Origin: Gammaproteobacteria bacterium Ga0077536
GTDB lineage: Bacteria; Pseudomonadota; Gammaproteobacteria; Ga0077536
Direction: 5' to 3'
Assembly (NCBI GenBank): GCA_001464935.1
Contig: LNEL01000059.1
Location: forward strand, 1-64,000
Length of the DNA: 64,000 nt
Position numbers and translations under genes: made by a program. The notes under the pieces are model-generated. The model had not been told where the DNA came from. It made no database searches and saw only the letters and a program-made list of their open reading frames with translations. Positions 9,331 to 19,200 of the stretch are shown piece by piece (positions within the stretch are counted from its first letter, which is position 1; each line of letters opens with the position of its first letter).

Positions 9331-10710
9331 TCAACGCAGCCACGCGGTCAACAATCGCCACACCCCACCGGGCGCCGTCTCGACGAGTTCGCTCAGCGCC
9401 GGTAGCGCTTCATTGCCTGCGTCCATCTGGCGCGCCAGCGCGATGAACGCCCGCGCCTGGCGCGCGTTGCCGGCGGCAATCTCGCGTTCCGCGAGCACCG
9501 CGTACGCCGCACTCATCTCCCTGAAGCCGGCCGCGACGCCCGGATGGTCGGGCGCGATCTGGCGCAGCCGCGTGAAGTAGTAGTAGGCGTTGTCGCGCGG
9601 CGGCGCCGTCAGCCGGAAATCGCTGATGCTGTGCCGCCCCAGCCACACCAGCGCGTTGACGACCTCGGCGCTGGCGCCAGCCTCGGGCGCGGCCGGCGGC
9701 GGGGCCTCGACGGGTGGCGCGGCGACCTGGCTTGCCGCGACGGTCGCCGGCGCCGCCATGCGCTGTTCGATGACGAACAGCGACGCATAGCCGGTCGCGA
9801 CGAACGCGAGCGCGATCAGCAGGCCGGCCAGGAGGCCCTGCCGCCGACGCGGCGCAGGCAGCGCCGGCACGGGCGTCACCACCTCCTCGGGCGTCGGGGT
9901 CAGGGCCGCGAGTGCACCGCGCCTGCGCAGCACGTCGAGGTAGTGCAACAGCGCCGTGATGTCGCGAAAGCGGTCGCCGCGCGCCTTCGCGGTCATCAGG
10001 TCGAGCAGGCCCTGCAAGCTCGTGAACGGCGCCGGCAGCCGCGGCATCGGCGTTTTCTTGTGCATGATGATGACGTCGATGATCGACGACGAAATGAACG
10101 GCTTCTGACCGGTCAGCATCTCGTAGAGGATGACACCGAGCGCGTAGATGTCGACGCCGTTGTCGACGGAACCCGAATCGACCTGCTCCGGCGCCATGTA
10201 GTTCGGGCTGCCGAGGAACACCCCGGTGCCGGTCAGATCGCCGTCGCCGGTCAGTGACTTGGCGATGCCGAAGTCGGTCAGGACTGGCGCGCCGTCGCGC
10301 CGGAACAGGATGTTGCCGGGCTTCACATCACGGTGCACGACGCCGTGCGCATGCGCATAACCGAGCGCGGAGGCGATTTTCTCGAGCACCTCGAGCGCCT
10401 CTGCCGGAGGTAGCGGGCCTGCTGCGAGGCGCTGCTTCAGGTCCCCGCCCTCGACGTATTCCATCGAGATGTAAACCAATCGCCCTGACGTGCCGATATC
10501 ATGGACAGTGATGAGATGCGGATGATGGAGCGAGGCGATGAGGCGTCCCTCGTTCAGGAACCGCTGCAGTGACTGGGGGCTGTCGGCGACCGAGGTGTCG
10601 AGCACCTTCAGGACGACCGGCCTGCCCAGCGAGATCTGGGTCGCCAGGTAGGCAGACGCCGTGTTGCCCTGGGCGAGACAGTGTCGAATCTCGTAGCCGG
10701 CGATCTCCAT
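9331..10710 (-). CDS. Membrane-anchored Ser/Thr protein kinase
   Basis: This is a 459-residue Hanks-type kinase. The domain occupies about residues 1-270. The catalytic loop is HRDVKPGN, the DFG motif is LTDFGIAK, the APE motif is YMAPEQ, and a Lys in VVLKVLD replaces the usual VAxK environment. A proline-rich juxtamembrane stretch is followed by one membrane segment (about residues 305-325, LLAGLLIALAFVATGYASLF), then an Ala/Pro linker and a C-terminal domain of about 100 residues outside the membrane with helical-repeat character. The ATG at 10708-10710 starts exactly at the kinase fold. A TATACT hexamer lies only 2 bases upstream of that ATG's 5' side on the minus strand, so a very short leader is possible. 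The gene is divergent from rsd. Confidence 0.88.
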   Translation of the reverse strand: MEIAGYEIRHCLAQGNTASAYLATQISLGRPVVLKVLDTSVADSPQSLQRFLNEGRLIASLHHPHLITVHDIGTSGRLVYISMEYVEGGDLKQRLAAGPLPPAEALEVLEKIASALGYAHAHGVVHRDVKPGNILFRRDGAPVLTDFGIAKSLTGDGDLTGTGVFLGSPNYMAPEQVDSGSVDNGVDIYALGVILYEMLTGQKPFISSSIIDVIIMHKKTPMPRLPAPFTSLQGLLDLMTAKARGDRFRDITALLHYLDVLRRRGALAALTPTPEEVVTPVPALPAPRRRQGLLAGLLIALAFVATGYASLFVIEQRMAAPATVAASQVAAPPVEAPPPAAPEAGASAEVVNALVWLGRHSISDFRLTAPPRDNAYYYFTRLRQIAPDHPGVAAGFREMSAAYAVLAEREIAAGNARQARAFIALARQMDAGNEALPALSELVETAPGGVWRLLTAWLR

Positions 10711-10761
10711 CACTCTGAGTATAAGGGGGTAGCACTTCGCTACAGCCGCGGCCGACAGCCA

Positions 10762-10776
10762 TTTAACGAGGCTTAA
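10762..10776 (+). promoter_or_regulatory. Candidate PmrA/QseB-type box upstream of rsd
   Basis: The TTTA-N7-TTAA direct half-sites (11-bp period) lie in the region between the divergent kinase and rsd genes. The 17-base core tttaacgaggcttaacg matches, at 15 of 17 positions, the reverse complement of the site at 37104-37120 before the PepSY gene. PmrA-type OmpR-family regulators bind CTTAA-N6-CTTAA-like sequences with that period. The binding protein is not in the window, so this is inference from pattern only. Confidence 0.35.
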
Positions 10777-10846
10777 CGTGCGCGGTGGGGTGGCAATCGC
10801 TAGAGTGGTTGCCGACAGGAATTCAGCGTTTCGATTGGAAGGGAAT

Positions 10847-11320
10847 ATGTCCAAAGCAGCCAAAGCGGTCAAACATCCGCGCTCAGCCACCCGGCAGATC
10901 ATCGAAGACATGCTCGCGCAGCGCACGCGCATGCTGAAACTGCTGTGGGAATTGTCAAAACAGGATTTGAAACACGCGGATGACGCGATCCGCGAAACAC
11001 TCGACGACTTTCTCTCCGTGCTCGTCGACTACATCGCCGCCGGCCACTTCGGCCTGTACGAACGCATCGCGATGGGCAGCGAGCGGCGCACCCCGGTCGT
11101 GGAGACGGCCCGCGAAATCTATCCGCGCATCGCCGACACCACTGTCGCCGCGGTGGAATTCAACGAGCGCTACGGCTCCGCGGATCCCGGCGCCCTGGCG
11201 AAGGGCCTCGCGCGCGATCTCTCGGCACTCGGCGAGGAAGTCACCACGCGCATCGAACTCGAGGATCGCCTGATCTCGGCGATGCTCGGCACGGACTACG
11301 CGATTCCCGGCGCCGCCTGA
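10847..11320 (+). CDS. rsd: Rsd/AlgQ family anti-sigma-70 regulator
   Basis: This 157-residue protein is homologous to Rsd of enterobacteria and AlgQ of pseudomonads. Both bind the housekeeping sigma factor and shift RNA polymerase toward alternative sigmas in stationary phase. The conserved core is visible: LDDFLSVLVDYIAAGHFGLYERI matches the Rsd segment LDDFCQSLVDYLSAGHFSIYERI almost residue for residue, and the end ELEDRLISAML matches VLEDKLILLVL. A GGAAGGG ribosome-binding site precedes the ATG at 10847, which is preferred over 10778. It is divergent from the kinase gene and convergent with the TerB-like gene, with a hairpin in between. Confidence 0.88.
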   Translation: MSKAAKAVKHPRSATRQIIEDMLAQRTRMLKLLWELSKQDLKHADDAIRETLDDFLSVLVDYIAAGHFGLYERIAMGSERRTPVVETAREIYPRIADTTVAAVEFNERYGSADPGALAKGLARDLSALGEEVTTRIELEDRLISAMLGTDYAIPGAA

Positions 11321-11327
11321 GCCACCT

Positions 11328-11350
11328 GGCCGGCGCCCGCCGCGCCGGCC
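11328..11350. terminator. Bidirectional hairpin between rsd and the TerB-like gene
   Basis: Perfect 9-bp inverted repeat ggccggcgc / gcgccggcc with a five-base loop in the 45-base gap between two convergent genes. It has no T tract. Confidence 0.55.
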
Positions 11351-11365
11351 TGCCCCTGACGGGCG

Positions 11366-11815
11366 TCAACGCCCTTCGAGCACCGCCAGCTTCGTGCTGA
11401 TGAAGTCCTTGTGCGACAGGTGCAGCAGGTCCGCGACCTTGCGCAGGTAGTACTCCTCGTAGTGGTCGATCCGGCCATCGGCCAGCGCCACCTGCCACAG
11501 CGCGCGCAGAATCTCCTTCTTGCGCGGCGGCAACAGTTCGCGATTGAGGACCTCGGTGAATTCGAAGATCGACACCGATGACTCGACCGCCGGCGCCGCG
11601 ACGTCGACCAGCGCATTGGACTCCGCTTCGGTGATGCCAAATACTGCGGCCGCTGCCCGTACCACAGCGGCGAGTTCCTCCTGCGCGATGCTGTGATCGG
11701 CGCGCCCGATCTCGAGCAGCAGCGCGACGACGGCAAGTTCGAGCGAATGACGGCCGGCCGCGGTATCGGGCGCTTCCGTCAGTTGGCGGACGATTTCCTT
11801 CAGGGCTTTCAACAT
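11366..11815 (-). CDS. TerB-like domain protein
   Basis: This is a 149-residue all-helical protein of the TerB/DUF533-like fold. It shows the paired repeats typical of that fold, each with an acidic motif: LLLEIGRADHSIAQEE near residue 35 and VALADGRIDHYEEYYLRKVADLL near residue 110. These resemble the D-G-x-I-x-x-x-E motifs that are thought to bind metal in TerB-type domains. The ATG at 11813-11815 fits the start of the fold. The gene lies back to back with rsmE, only 42 bases between starts, so they share an upstream region. The role is unknown; a membrane-stress link is only suggested by the family. Confidence 0.7.
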   Translation of the reverse strand: MLKALKEIVRQLTEAPDTAAGRHSLELAVVALLLEIGRADHSIAQEELAAVVRAAAAVFGITEAESNALVDVAAPAVESSVSIFEFTEVLNRELLPPRKKEILRALWQVALADGRIDHYEEYYLRKVADLLHLSHKDFISTKLAVLEGR

Positions 11816-11857
11816 GCTGAGAACTTCGAATTGCGGGCTGCGTGACGGGGCAAGGGC

Positions 11858-12583
11858 ATGACGCCGCGCATCTACAGCGCGGCACCGCTCACGTGCGGCG
11901 CGCTCATTGTGCTGGACCCGATCGCGGCGCGCCACCTGCGGGAAGCGCTGCGCATCGCACCCGGCGACGCACTCGTGATGTTCGACGGCACCGGTGGCGA
12001 ATACGCCGCCGAGGTCACGGCGGTCGACCGTCAGCGTGTCGAGGTGCGTCTCGGCGCGCACGATCCGCGCGAGCGCGAGTCACCGCTCGCGATCACCCTC
12101 GCGCAGGGCATCGCGCGCGGTGAACGCATGGACTATACGCTGCAGAAGGCGGTCGAACTCGGCGTCCGGACCGTCGTGCCGCTGACCACCGAGCGCAGTA
12201 CCGTGCGGCTCGATGACACCCGCGCGCTGAAACGCCTGGAACACTGGCAGGGCATTCTGCGCCACGCCGCGGAGCAGTCCGGCCGCACGCGCCTGCCCGC
12301 GCTCGGCGCACTGATGAAAGTCGACGCCTACGCCGTCACCGACACCGCCGAACTCAGGCTGATGCTGGACCCGACCGCCGACACCGCCCTCGCCGCGCTG
12401 CCGCGTGCCGCGAGCGTGAGCCTGGCCATAGGCCCGGAGGGCGGCTTCAGCCCGCACGAACGCGCCGCACTCGCCGCCGCAGGCTTCCGCGCCGCCCGCC
12501 TCGGCCCGCGCGTGCTGCGCACCGAAACCGCCGCACTCGTCGCGCTGAGCATCCTGCAGAGCCGGCATGGCGATCTGGGGTGA
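11858..12583 (+). CDS. rsmE: 16S rRNA (uracil-1498-N3)-methyltransferase RsmE
   Basis: This 241-residue SPOUT-class methyltransferase modifies U1498 in the decoding region of 16S rRNA. The N-terminal PUA-like part is followed by the SPOUT domain. Signatures seen are GIARGERMDYTLQKAVELGV, the E-R-S-V/T-R motif in TTERSTVRL, and the C-terminal knot LAIGPEGGFSPHE followed by LGPRVLRTETAAL, which binds S-adenosylmethionine. Length is normal for the family. It is monocistronic and is followed directly by a good hairpin and then by one of the dispersed inverted-repeat elements. Confidence 0.95.
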   Translation: MTPRIYSAAPLTCGALIVLDPIAARHLREALRIAPGDALVMFDGTGGEYAAEVTAVDRQRVEVRLGAHDPRERESPLAITLAQGIARGERMDYTLQKAVELGVRTVVPLTTERSTVRLDDTRALKRLEHWQGILRHAAEQSGRTRLPALGALMKVDAYAVTDTAELRLMLDPTADTALAALPRAASVSLAIGPEGGFSPHERAALAAAGFRAARLGPRVLRTETAALVALSILQSRHGDLG

Positions 12584-12584
12584 C

Positions 12585-12610
12585 GCCTGGCCCGCGAAAA
12601 CGGGCCAGGC
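12585..12610 (+). terminator. Hairpin terminator of rsmE
   Basis: Perfect 10-bp stem gcctggcccg / cgggccaggc with loop cgaaaa, starting 2 bases after the rsmE stop and followed by agtccttt. It is the most terminator-like hairpin in the window. Confidence 0.7.
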
Positions 12611-12634
12611 AGTCCTTTGCGCCGTCACACTGAA

Positions 12635-12858
12635 ATTGGCCACCGAGAACACCGAGCAAAAAATTGAGAAGACATTTTTCCGAGTGCGCGTTATCAGGCT
12701 CATTCCCGAACGGAGATGACAGGCGACATCAGGCTGGTGATATCTCGACTTCCTCTTGGAAAACTGGCCCTGACCGCCTGATCTCAGGGGACTACCGATG
12801 AAGTCGGCATCACACGCCGTCTCATCCTTCCTATTCCTCGGTGTTCTCGGTGGCCAAT
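12635..12858. repeat. Inverted-repeat-bounded element 1 (224 bp)
   Basis: Perfect 22-bp terminal inverted repeats begin with attggccaccgagaacacc on the left (12635-12656) and mirror on the right (12837-12858). The interior is less GC-rich than the genome and has no supported gene. It lies between the convergent genes rsmE and algR, together with the rsmE terminator filling the whole 330-base gap. It is the best-preserved member of a family also found at 33992, 38045, 48500, 51254 and 62104. Confidence 0.85.
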
Positions 12859-12913
12859 GAGCCACATGTCGGCGCGCCACAGGCGCTACGGCATGGGGCC
12901 CAGGACAGGTGAA

Positions 12914-13648
12914 TCAAGCCCGCAGGCGCTTGCGGACCTGGCTCAGGAGGCGGCGGCTGACCGGCAGGGTGCCGCTGACGTCGCGCAGCACGATGTTCGC
13001 GTTGCCGAGCGCGTCGCGTTCGAGGGCGGCGACATGGGCGATGGCGACCAGCGTGTTGCGATGGATGCGCAGGAACTGATCCGACAGTTCGTCCTCGAGC
13101 GCCCGCAGCGCGTCTTCGACCAGCAGTTCGCCACCGGTGTGGATGACCGACACATAGCCCTGGCCGGCCTGCAGGTAGCGCACATCGGCCAGCGGCACCA
13201 GGCGCAGACTGCCTTTCACCAGCGCGCTGAAATGCGTGCGTGCCTGCGCCGTGCCGCGCGCCTGGCCGGCGGCGGCGGCACGCGCGGCGGTCAGCGCCTC
13301 GGCCTTGGCGAGCGCGCCGCGCAGACGTTCGGGCCGAATCGGCTTCAGCAGGTAGTCGATCGCCTGCGCCTCGAACGCGGCCAGCGCGTGCTCGTCGTAG
13401 GCGGTGGTGAACACGACGGCCGGCGCGCGCGCCATGCGGGCGAGATGCTGCGCGGCCTCGAGACCGTCCATGCCGGGCATGCGGATGTCGAGCAGCACCA
13501 GGTCCGGCTGCTCGCGCGCGGCCAGCGCCAGGGCCTCGAGACCGGAGGCCGCTTCGCCGACGATCTCGCCGGCATCCAATTCAGCCAGCAGCGCGCGCAG
13601 GCGCTCGCGCGCCAGCGGTTCGTCGTCGACGAGCAGGATGCGGGTCAT
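12914..13648 (-). CDS. algR: AlgR-type LytTR response regulator
   Basis: This is a 244-residue regulator. The receiver domain covers about residues 1-120 (acidic DDE near the start, phospho-acceptor in LVLLDIRMPGMDG, Lys in LLKPI). A LytTR DNA-binding domain covers about residues 140-243 (VRYLQAGQGYVSV, LRIHRNTLVA). In pseudomonads AlgR controls alginate, type IV pili and virulence with the kinase AlgZ/FimS. Here, as there, it follows the algZ homologue (4-base ATGA overlap) and is divergent from argH. The synteny and domain pair make the assignment strong; the regulon here is unknown. Confidence 0.88.
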   Translation of the reverse strand: MTRILLVDDEPLARERLRALLAELDAGEIVGEAASGLEALALAAREQPDLVLLDIRMPGMDGLEAAQHLARMARAPAVVFTTAYDEHALAAFEAQAIDYLLKPIRPERLRGALAKAEALTAARAAAAGQARGTAQARTHFSALVKGSLRLVPLADVRYLQAGQGYVSVIHTGGELLVEDALRALEDELSDQFLRIHRNTLVAIAHVAALERDALGNANIVLRDVSGTLPVSRRLLSQVRKRLRA

Positions 13649-14697
13649 GCCGCAGTCAGCGGCACGGACACCCTGGCCCTGTAGAGGCCGTCGGCACGTT
13701 CGCCGCGATTGATCTGCAGCTGGCCGCGCGCGCCGAAATGCGCTTCGAGTCGTTGCCGCACGTTGTCCTGGGCGAGCCGGTTGCCGCCGTCGCGGCCGCC
13801 GGAGGGCGCCACGGGATTGCTGATCTCGATCTCCAGCAGCTCGCCGCTGACGGCCCCGCCGATGCGAATCACGCCGCCCGCGGCGGCCGGCTCGATGCCG
13901 TGGTAAATCGCGTTTTCGACGAGCGGCTGCAGGGTGAGTTGCGGTATGCGGGTGGCGAGCGGCAGGTCGTCGACATCCCATTCGACCTGCAGACGGCCGC
14001 CGAGCCGCAGGGCTTCGATCGCGAGGTAGCGCCGGACCAGGTCGAACTCGTCGCCCAGCGACACCAGCGAACGGGCGTCCGACAGGCTGGCGCGGAACAG
14101 GTCGGCCAGATCCTCGACGGCACGCTCGGCGCGCAGCGGGTCGATGCGGGTCAGGCTCGCGATGGTGTTCATGCAATTGAACAGGAAATGGGGCCGAATC
14201 CTGGCCTGCAGCGCCTGCAGGCGCGCGGCCGCGGCGGCGGCGGTGCGCTGTTTCCACTGATGCTGCACGTAGAAATAGCGCAGCACGAGCGCCGCGACGA
14301 TCGCCGAAATCGACAGGGTCCGCAGCCAGAAATCGTGCTGGTCGAGTTCGATCAGCGCGTCTTCGCGGCCGCGTGGATACACCACGTACCACGCCAGCGC
14401 ACACACCGCGGTGACCACCACCATCACGAGCATGTACGACAGGAACGCGGCCCAGCGTTCGGGCAGGCGCGACAGCCCGCCGCGCGACAGGCACAGCGCG
14501 GCGGCGGCGGACATGCCGATCCACTGCACGTACAGCGACAGCAGTGCCAGCTCGCGCAGCGCGACGTCGCCGAAGCCGGCGCGCGCGACCACCAGCACGA
14601 ACACCAGCAGCTCGCCGATGATGACGACCGCGAACAGCGGACGCACCCCGCACAGATCGGGCAGGAACGATTCCTGGGGCGATGCCGATGATTTCAT
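13645..14697 (-). CDS. algZ: AlgZ/FimS-type sensor histidine kinase
   Basis: This 350-residue membrane kinase belongs to the LytS/YehU His_kinase family. Four or so hydrophobic segments fill residues 15-145 (for example LFAVVIIGELLVFVLVV and AFLSYMLVMVVVTAVCALAW). The His_kinase box RIRPHFLFNCMNTIASL provides the phosphorylated His, and a short ATP-binding domain has the N-box PLVENAIYHGIEP and later glycines. The ATG is at 14695-14697. Its stop overlaps the start of algR. It probably phosphorylates AlgR. The order argH / algZ-algR is that of pseudomonads and relatives. Confidence 0.87.
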   Translation of the reverse strand: MKSSASPQESFLPDLCGVRPLFAVVIIGELLVFVLVVARAGFGDVALRELALLSLYVQWIGMSAAAALCLSRGGLSRLPERWAAFLSYMLVMVVVTAVCALAWYVVYPRGREDALIELDQHDFWLRTLSISAIVAALVLRYFYVQHQWKQRTAAAAAARLQALQARIRPHFLFNCMNTIASLTRIDPLRAERAVEDLADLFRASLSDARSLVSLGDEFDLVRRYLAIEALRLGGRLQVEWDVDDLPLATRIPQLTLQPLVENAIYHGIEPAAAGGVIRIGGAVSGELLEIEISNPVAPSGGRDGGNRLAQDNVRQRLEAHFGARGQLQINRGERADGLYRARVSVPLTAA

Positions 14698-14834
14698 GCG
14701 ACTGAACGCGGGGCCCGCAGCTGATTGACAGTGCAGTGTCTGGCGCGGGCCGCGGGCCGTCAATCGCTGACCCCGTCGCGCCCCGGGCCTGCGATATACT
14801 GCGGTCCACCCATCCCCAGCCGAGCCCCACGCGC

Positions 14835-16277
14835 ATGACCGATCGCGCCCAGACCCCGAAACCCGCACAGCCCGCCACCGAGCAGTCCTCGGACAAGCTG
14901 TGGGGCGGCCGTTTCGACGGCCCCACGAACGCCTTCGTCGAGGAGTTCACGGCCTCCGTGCAGTTCGATCGGCGGCTCTATGCGCAGGACATCGAGGGGT
15001 CGATCGCGCACGCGACGATGCTCGCCGCGGTCGGCGTGCTGACGAACGACGAGCGCGACCGGATCGTCGAAGGGCTCGCCGCCATCCGCACGGACATCGA
15101 GGCCGGCCGCTTCACCTGGTCGATCGCGCTCGAAGACGTGCACATGAACATCGAGAGCGCCCTGACGGCGCGCATCGGCGAAGTCGGCAAGAAACTCCAC
15201 ACCGCGCGCTCGCGCAACGACCAGGTCGCCACGGACATCCGCCTCTATCTGCGCGGTGAAATCGATCGCCTGACCGGCATGCTCGATCGCCTGCTGAACG
15301 CGCTGATCGATCTCGCCGAGCGCGAGGCCGACACCGTGCTGCCGGGCTTCACGCACCTGCAGGCCGCGCAGCCGGTGTCGTTCGGGCATCACCTGCTCGC
15401 CTGGTTCGAAATGCTGTTGCGCGATCGCGAGCGCCTGCGCGACTGCCGCAAGCGCACCGATTCGCTGCCGCTCGGCGCCGGCGCGCTCGCGGGCACCACG
15501 TTCCCGATCGATCGCGCGCTGACCGCGGAGCTGCTGGGTTTCACGCGCATCTGCGAGAACTCGCTCGATGCCGTCGCCGATCGCGACTTCGCGATCGAGT
15601 TCACCGCCTGCGGCGCGCTGATGATGGTGCACTTCTCGCGCATGGCCGAGGAAATGGTGCTGTGGAGTTCGCAGCAGTTCGGCTTCATCGAACTGGCCGA
15701 TGCCTTCTGCACCGGCTCGAGCATGATGCCGCAGAAGAAGAATCCCGATGTGCCCGAACTCGTGCGCGGCAAGTCCGGGCGCGTGATCGGCCATCTGATC
15801 GCCCTGCTGACGCTGATGAAGAGCCAGCCGCTCGCGTACAACAAGGACAACCAGGAAGACAAGGAACCGCTGTTCGATACCGTGGACACGCTGCGCGGCT
15901 GTCTGCGTGCGTTCGGCGACCTGATCCCGACGATGCAGGTGCGACGCGACCGCATGCGCGAAGCGGCTCGCGCCGGCTTCACCACCGCCACCGACTTCGC
16001 CGATTACCTCGTGCGCCTCGGCATTCCGTTCCGCGACGCGCACGCCGTCGTCGGCGCCGCGGTGCGCATCGCGGTCGAGCGCGGCTGCGAACTGAAGGAT
16101 CTCTCGCTCGCCGAACTGCAGGCGCTCGATGGCAGGATAGGCGCCGAAGTCTTCGGCGCACTCGACGTGGACGCCGCCCTCGCGGCACGCGATCATCGCG
16201 GAGGCACCGCGCCGGGCCGGGTTCGTGCGGCCTGCGCACAGGCCCGACTCCGGCTGGGCACAGAGGCCGCACACTAG
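14835..16277 (+). CDS. argH: Argininosuccinate lyase
   Basis: This 480-residue enzyme of the fumarase/aspartase superfamily splits argininosuccinate into arginine and fumarate, the last step of arginine synthesis. Diagnostic motifs are LWGGRF near the N-terminus, the SRNDQVATD segment, the [18 protein letters not shown] region with the catalytic His, and the signature [12 protein letters not shown] with the flexible catalytic Ser loop. The ATG at 14835 is preferred: the longer frame starting at 14736 enters the algZ promoter region. The first 20 or so residues before KLWGGRF are a variable extension. It is followed 16 bases later by the asmA-like gene, possibly cotranscribed. Confidence 0.95.
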   Translation: MTDRAQTPKPAQPATEQSSDKLWGGRFDGPTNAFVEEFTASVQFDRRLYAQDIEGSIAHATMLAAVGVLTNDERDRIVEGLAAIRTDIEAGRFTWSIALEDVHMNIESALTARIGEVGKKLHTARSRNDQVATDIRLYLRGEIDRLTGMLDRLLNALIDLAEREADTVLPGFTHLQAAQPVSFGHHLLAWFEMLLRDRERLRDCRKRTDSLPLGAGALAGTTFPIDRALTAELLGFTRICENSLDAVADRDFAIEFTACGALMMVHFSRMAEEMVLWSSQQFGFIELADAFCTGSSMMPQKKNPDVPELVRGKSGRVIGHLIALLTLMKSQPLAYNKDNQEDKEPLFDTVDTLRGCLRAFGDLIPTMQVRRDRMREAARAGFTTATDFADYLVRLGIPFRDAHAVVGAAVRIAVERGCELKDLSLAELQALDGRIGAEVFGALDVDAALAARDHRGGTAPGRVRAACAQARLRLGTEAAH

Positions 16278-16293
16278 GCGGCAGGAGGCTGCG

Positions 16294-19200
16294 TTGAAGT
16301 TACTTGCCCGCATCGTCATCGTCCTCCTGGGTCTACTGCTGCTGGTCATCGCCGGCGGTGTCGTCTTCCTGTCGAATCTCGATCCGAACGATTACCGCGA
16401 CCGCATCGTCAGGGATGTGGCGAGCGCCACCGGCCGTCACCTGACGATCGAGGGCCCGATCGAACTCGGCCTGTGGCCGAAGATTCGCGTACAGACGGGC
16501 AGACTCACGCTGTCGAATGCCGAGGGCTTCGGCGACGCGCCGCTCGTCGCGCTCGACGAGTTCCAGGTCGCCGTCGCCACGCTGCCGCTGCTGACGCGGC
16601 GCGTGGAGATGGACACGGTGGTCGTGCGCGGGCTCGAACTGAACCTCGCGCGCAACGAGGCCGGCGCGACGAACTGGGAGAGCCTCGCGCAGGGCGATGC
16701 CAGCGACGGCGGCGACAGCCCGATTGGCGCGCTCGTGCTCGGCGGCGTCGACATCCAGGATGCGCGCATCCGCTACACCGACGCGCAGGAGGGCCGCGAT
16801 GTCGTCATCACAGGGCTCAACGCGCAGACCGGTGCGCTGAACTTCGGCGAGCCCGTCGAGTTCAAGCTCGAGGCGTCGATCAAATCCGCCAAACCCGCGC
16901 TCGACGGCGACACCTCGCTGTCCGGCACCGTGGCCTACGAACTCGACGCGAAGCATTACCTGATTTCCCCGCTCGCGCTGGAAGCGAATTTCCGCGGCAA
17001 GTCGCTGCCCAACGGAAAAGCCGTGATCAAGGCCGGGGCGACGGTGGATCTCCGCCTCGGCGACGGCACTGCATCGATCACCGGCCTGAGCCTCGATGGC
17101 CCCGGTGTCAGGCTCGCCGGCAACCTCGATCTCGATCATCTGAACGACGCGCGACCCGGCGGTCGCGGCACGCTCGATCTGAAAGCCGACGATCTGGCGG
17201 TCATCTTCAAGGCGCTGGACCTGCCGGCCGCTGCGCGCATCGCGACGCTCAAAGAGCGCGGGCTCGAGTTCCGCACGACCTTCGACGCCAACATGGACAG
17301 CGGCGAGGTCAAGATCAGTGAATTCACCGGCCGCGCGCTCAGCGCGAGCGTCAATGGCACGCTCGAGGCGACGCGCGCGAACACCGACCAGCCGGCGCTG
17401 AAGGCGAAGTTCGACGCGGGCGGCCCGGACCTGCCATCGCTGCTGCTGGTCGCCAGCCAGTTGAACGGCGCCGACGACGCGGCGACGAAGAGCCTGACGA
17501 AAGCGCTGGCGAAGTCCGCCGATCGCAGTTTCAAGCTCGCGGCGGAAGTCGACGCCGATCTCGCGAGCGGCAGGATCAAGGTGCCGACGCTCACCGCGAC
17601 GCTGCTCGGCAACACGCTCAATGGCCAACTCGATTCGACGGGCAGCGCGAGCGGCAAGTCCGTCTTCAAGGGCAGTCTGAACGCCCAGGGTCCGGACCTC
17701 TCGGCGCTGCTCGCGGCGAGCGCCGCCGTGCAGGGCGCGGACGCGAAGACCATCGACAATCTCTCGACGGTGCTCGCGAGCGCCAAGGATCGCGGCTTCC
17801 GGCTCGACACCGACATCGAGGCCGACCTGGGCCAGGGCCGCTTCGCGTTGCCGAGACTCAGTGCGACATTGCTCGGCAACCGCATCGACGGCACGCTGAC
17901 GGCGACCGGCGCCGACAGCGCGAAGCCCGCGTTCAAGGGCGAGCTCAAGGCCAGCGGGCCGGATCTGCCGGCGCTGCTCGCCGTGCTCGGCGGCCTGCAG
18001 GGCGGCGAGAGCGGCCTTGCGGCGCTGGCGAAATCGCTGAGCACGGCGCCCGAGAAATCCTTCACGCTCGACACCACGTTCGATGCCGATCTCGCGCAGG
18101 GCCGGATGGCGTTGCCGGCGCTCGCCGCGGCCGGCCTCGGGCTCGGCATCAGCGGTGCATTCCAGGCCACCGACATCGGCGCCGCGAACGGGGCCATCGA
18201 CGGCAAGCTGTCGATCGAGGGCACCTCGCCGGGCGCGCTGCTGACGGCGCTCGGCCAGCCCGAACTCGCGAAGTCCGTGCGCTCGCTGGGCCTCGATGCG
18301 GGCATCAAGGGCTCGGTGTCGAACCTCACGCTCGCGCCGTTCGCCGCGACCGCGGACATCGCCGGTCCCGACAAGTCGAAGCCCGTGACGGTCAAGCTCA
18401 ACGCCGGCAGCGCGCAGGCGAATCTCGACAAGGAGACGTTGTCGGTCAAAGAACTGTCGCTGACCGGCCTGGGCATGAACATCAAGGGCACACTGGACGC
18501 CACGCAGATCAAGTCCGCGCCCGCGTTCAGCGGCCAGCTCAATGTCGCGCCGTTCAATCTGCGCAGCGTGCTGGCCAATCTGAACAAGCCGCTGCCGCCG
18601 ATGGCCGACAACAAATCGCTGACCGATGTCGGCCTCGACACCGTGTTCAAGGGCACGGCATCGAGCCTCGCGTTGTCGAATCTCGTGATCAAGCTCGACG
18701 AGACGTCGATCAAGGGCCAGGTCAACATTGCCGACTTCAGCGGGCCCGACGTCGGCTTCGCGATCAATGTCGATGCGCTGAACGCCGACCGCTACCTCGC
18801 GCCGAAAGCCGAAGGTGAGACGCGCGCCGTCACGCCGGAAGCCGCGGCCGCCGGCGCCGCGCAACTGCCTACGGAGTTCCTGCGCAGCCTGAAGCTCGAT
18901 GGCGAGCTGAACATCGGCAGCCTGCAGCTGTCGGGCGCGAAGCTCGCGAACGTCAAGGTGAAAGTCGCCGGCACGGGTGGCCGGCTCGAGATCAATCCGG
19001 CCACCGCCAATCTCTACCAGGGCCGCTACAACGGCGTCATCGGTCTCGACGCGACGAAGGCCCAGCCACAGATTTCGATCAACACGAGCCTCGCGAAAGT
19101 GGCGGTCGAACCCCTGCTCGTCGACATGAAAGGCAAGAGCGACCTGTCCGGCATCGTGAATTTCGAAGCGCGTCTCACCGGCAGCGGGAGCGACAGCAAG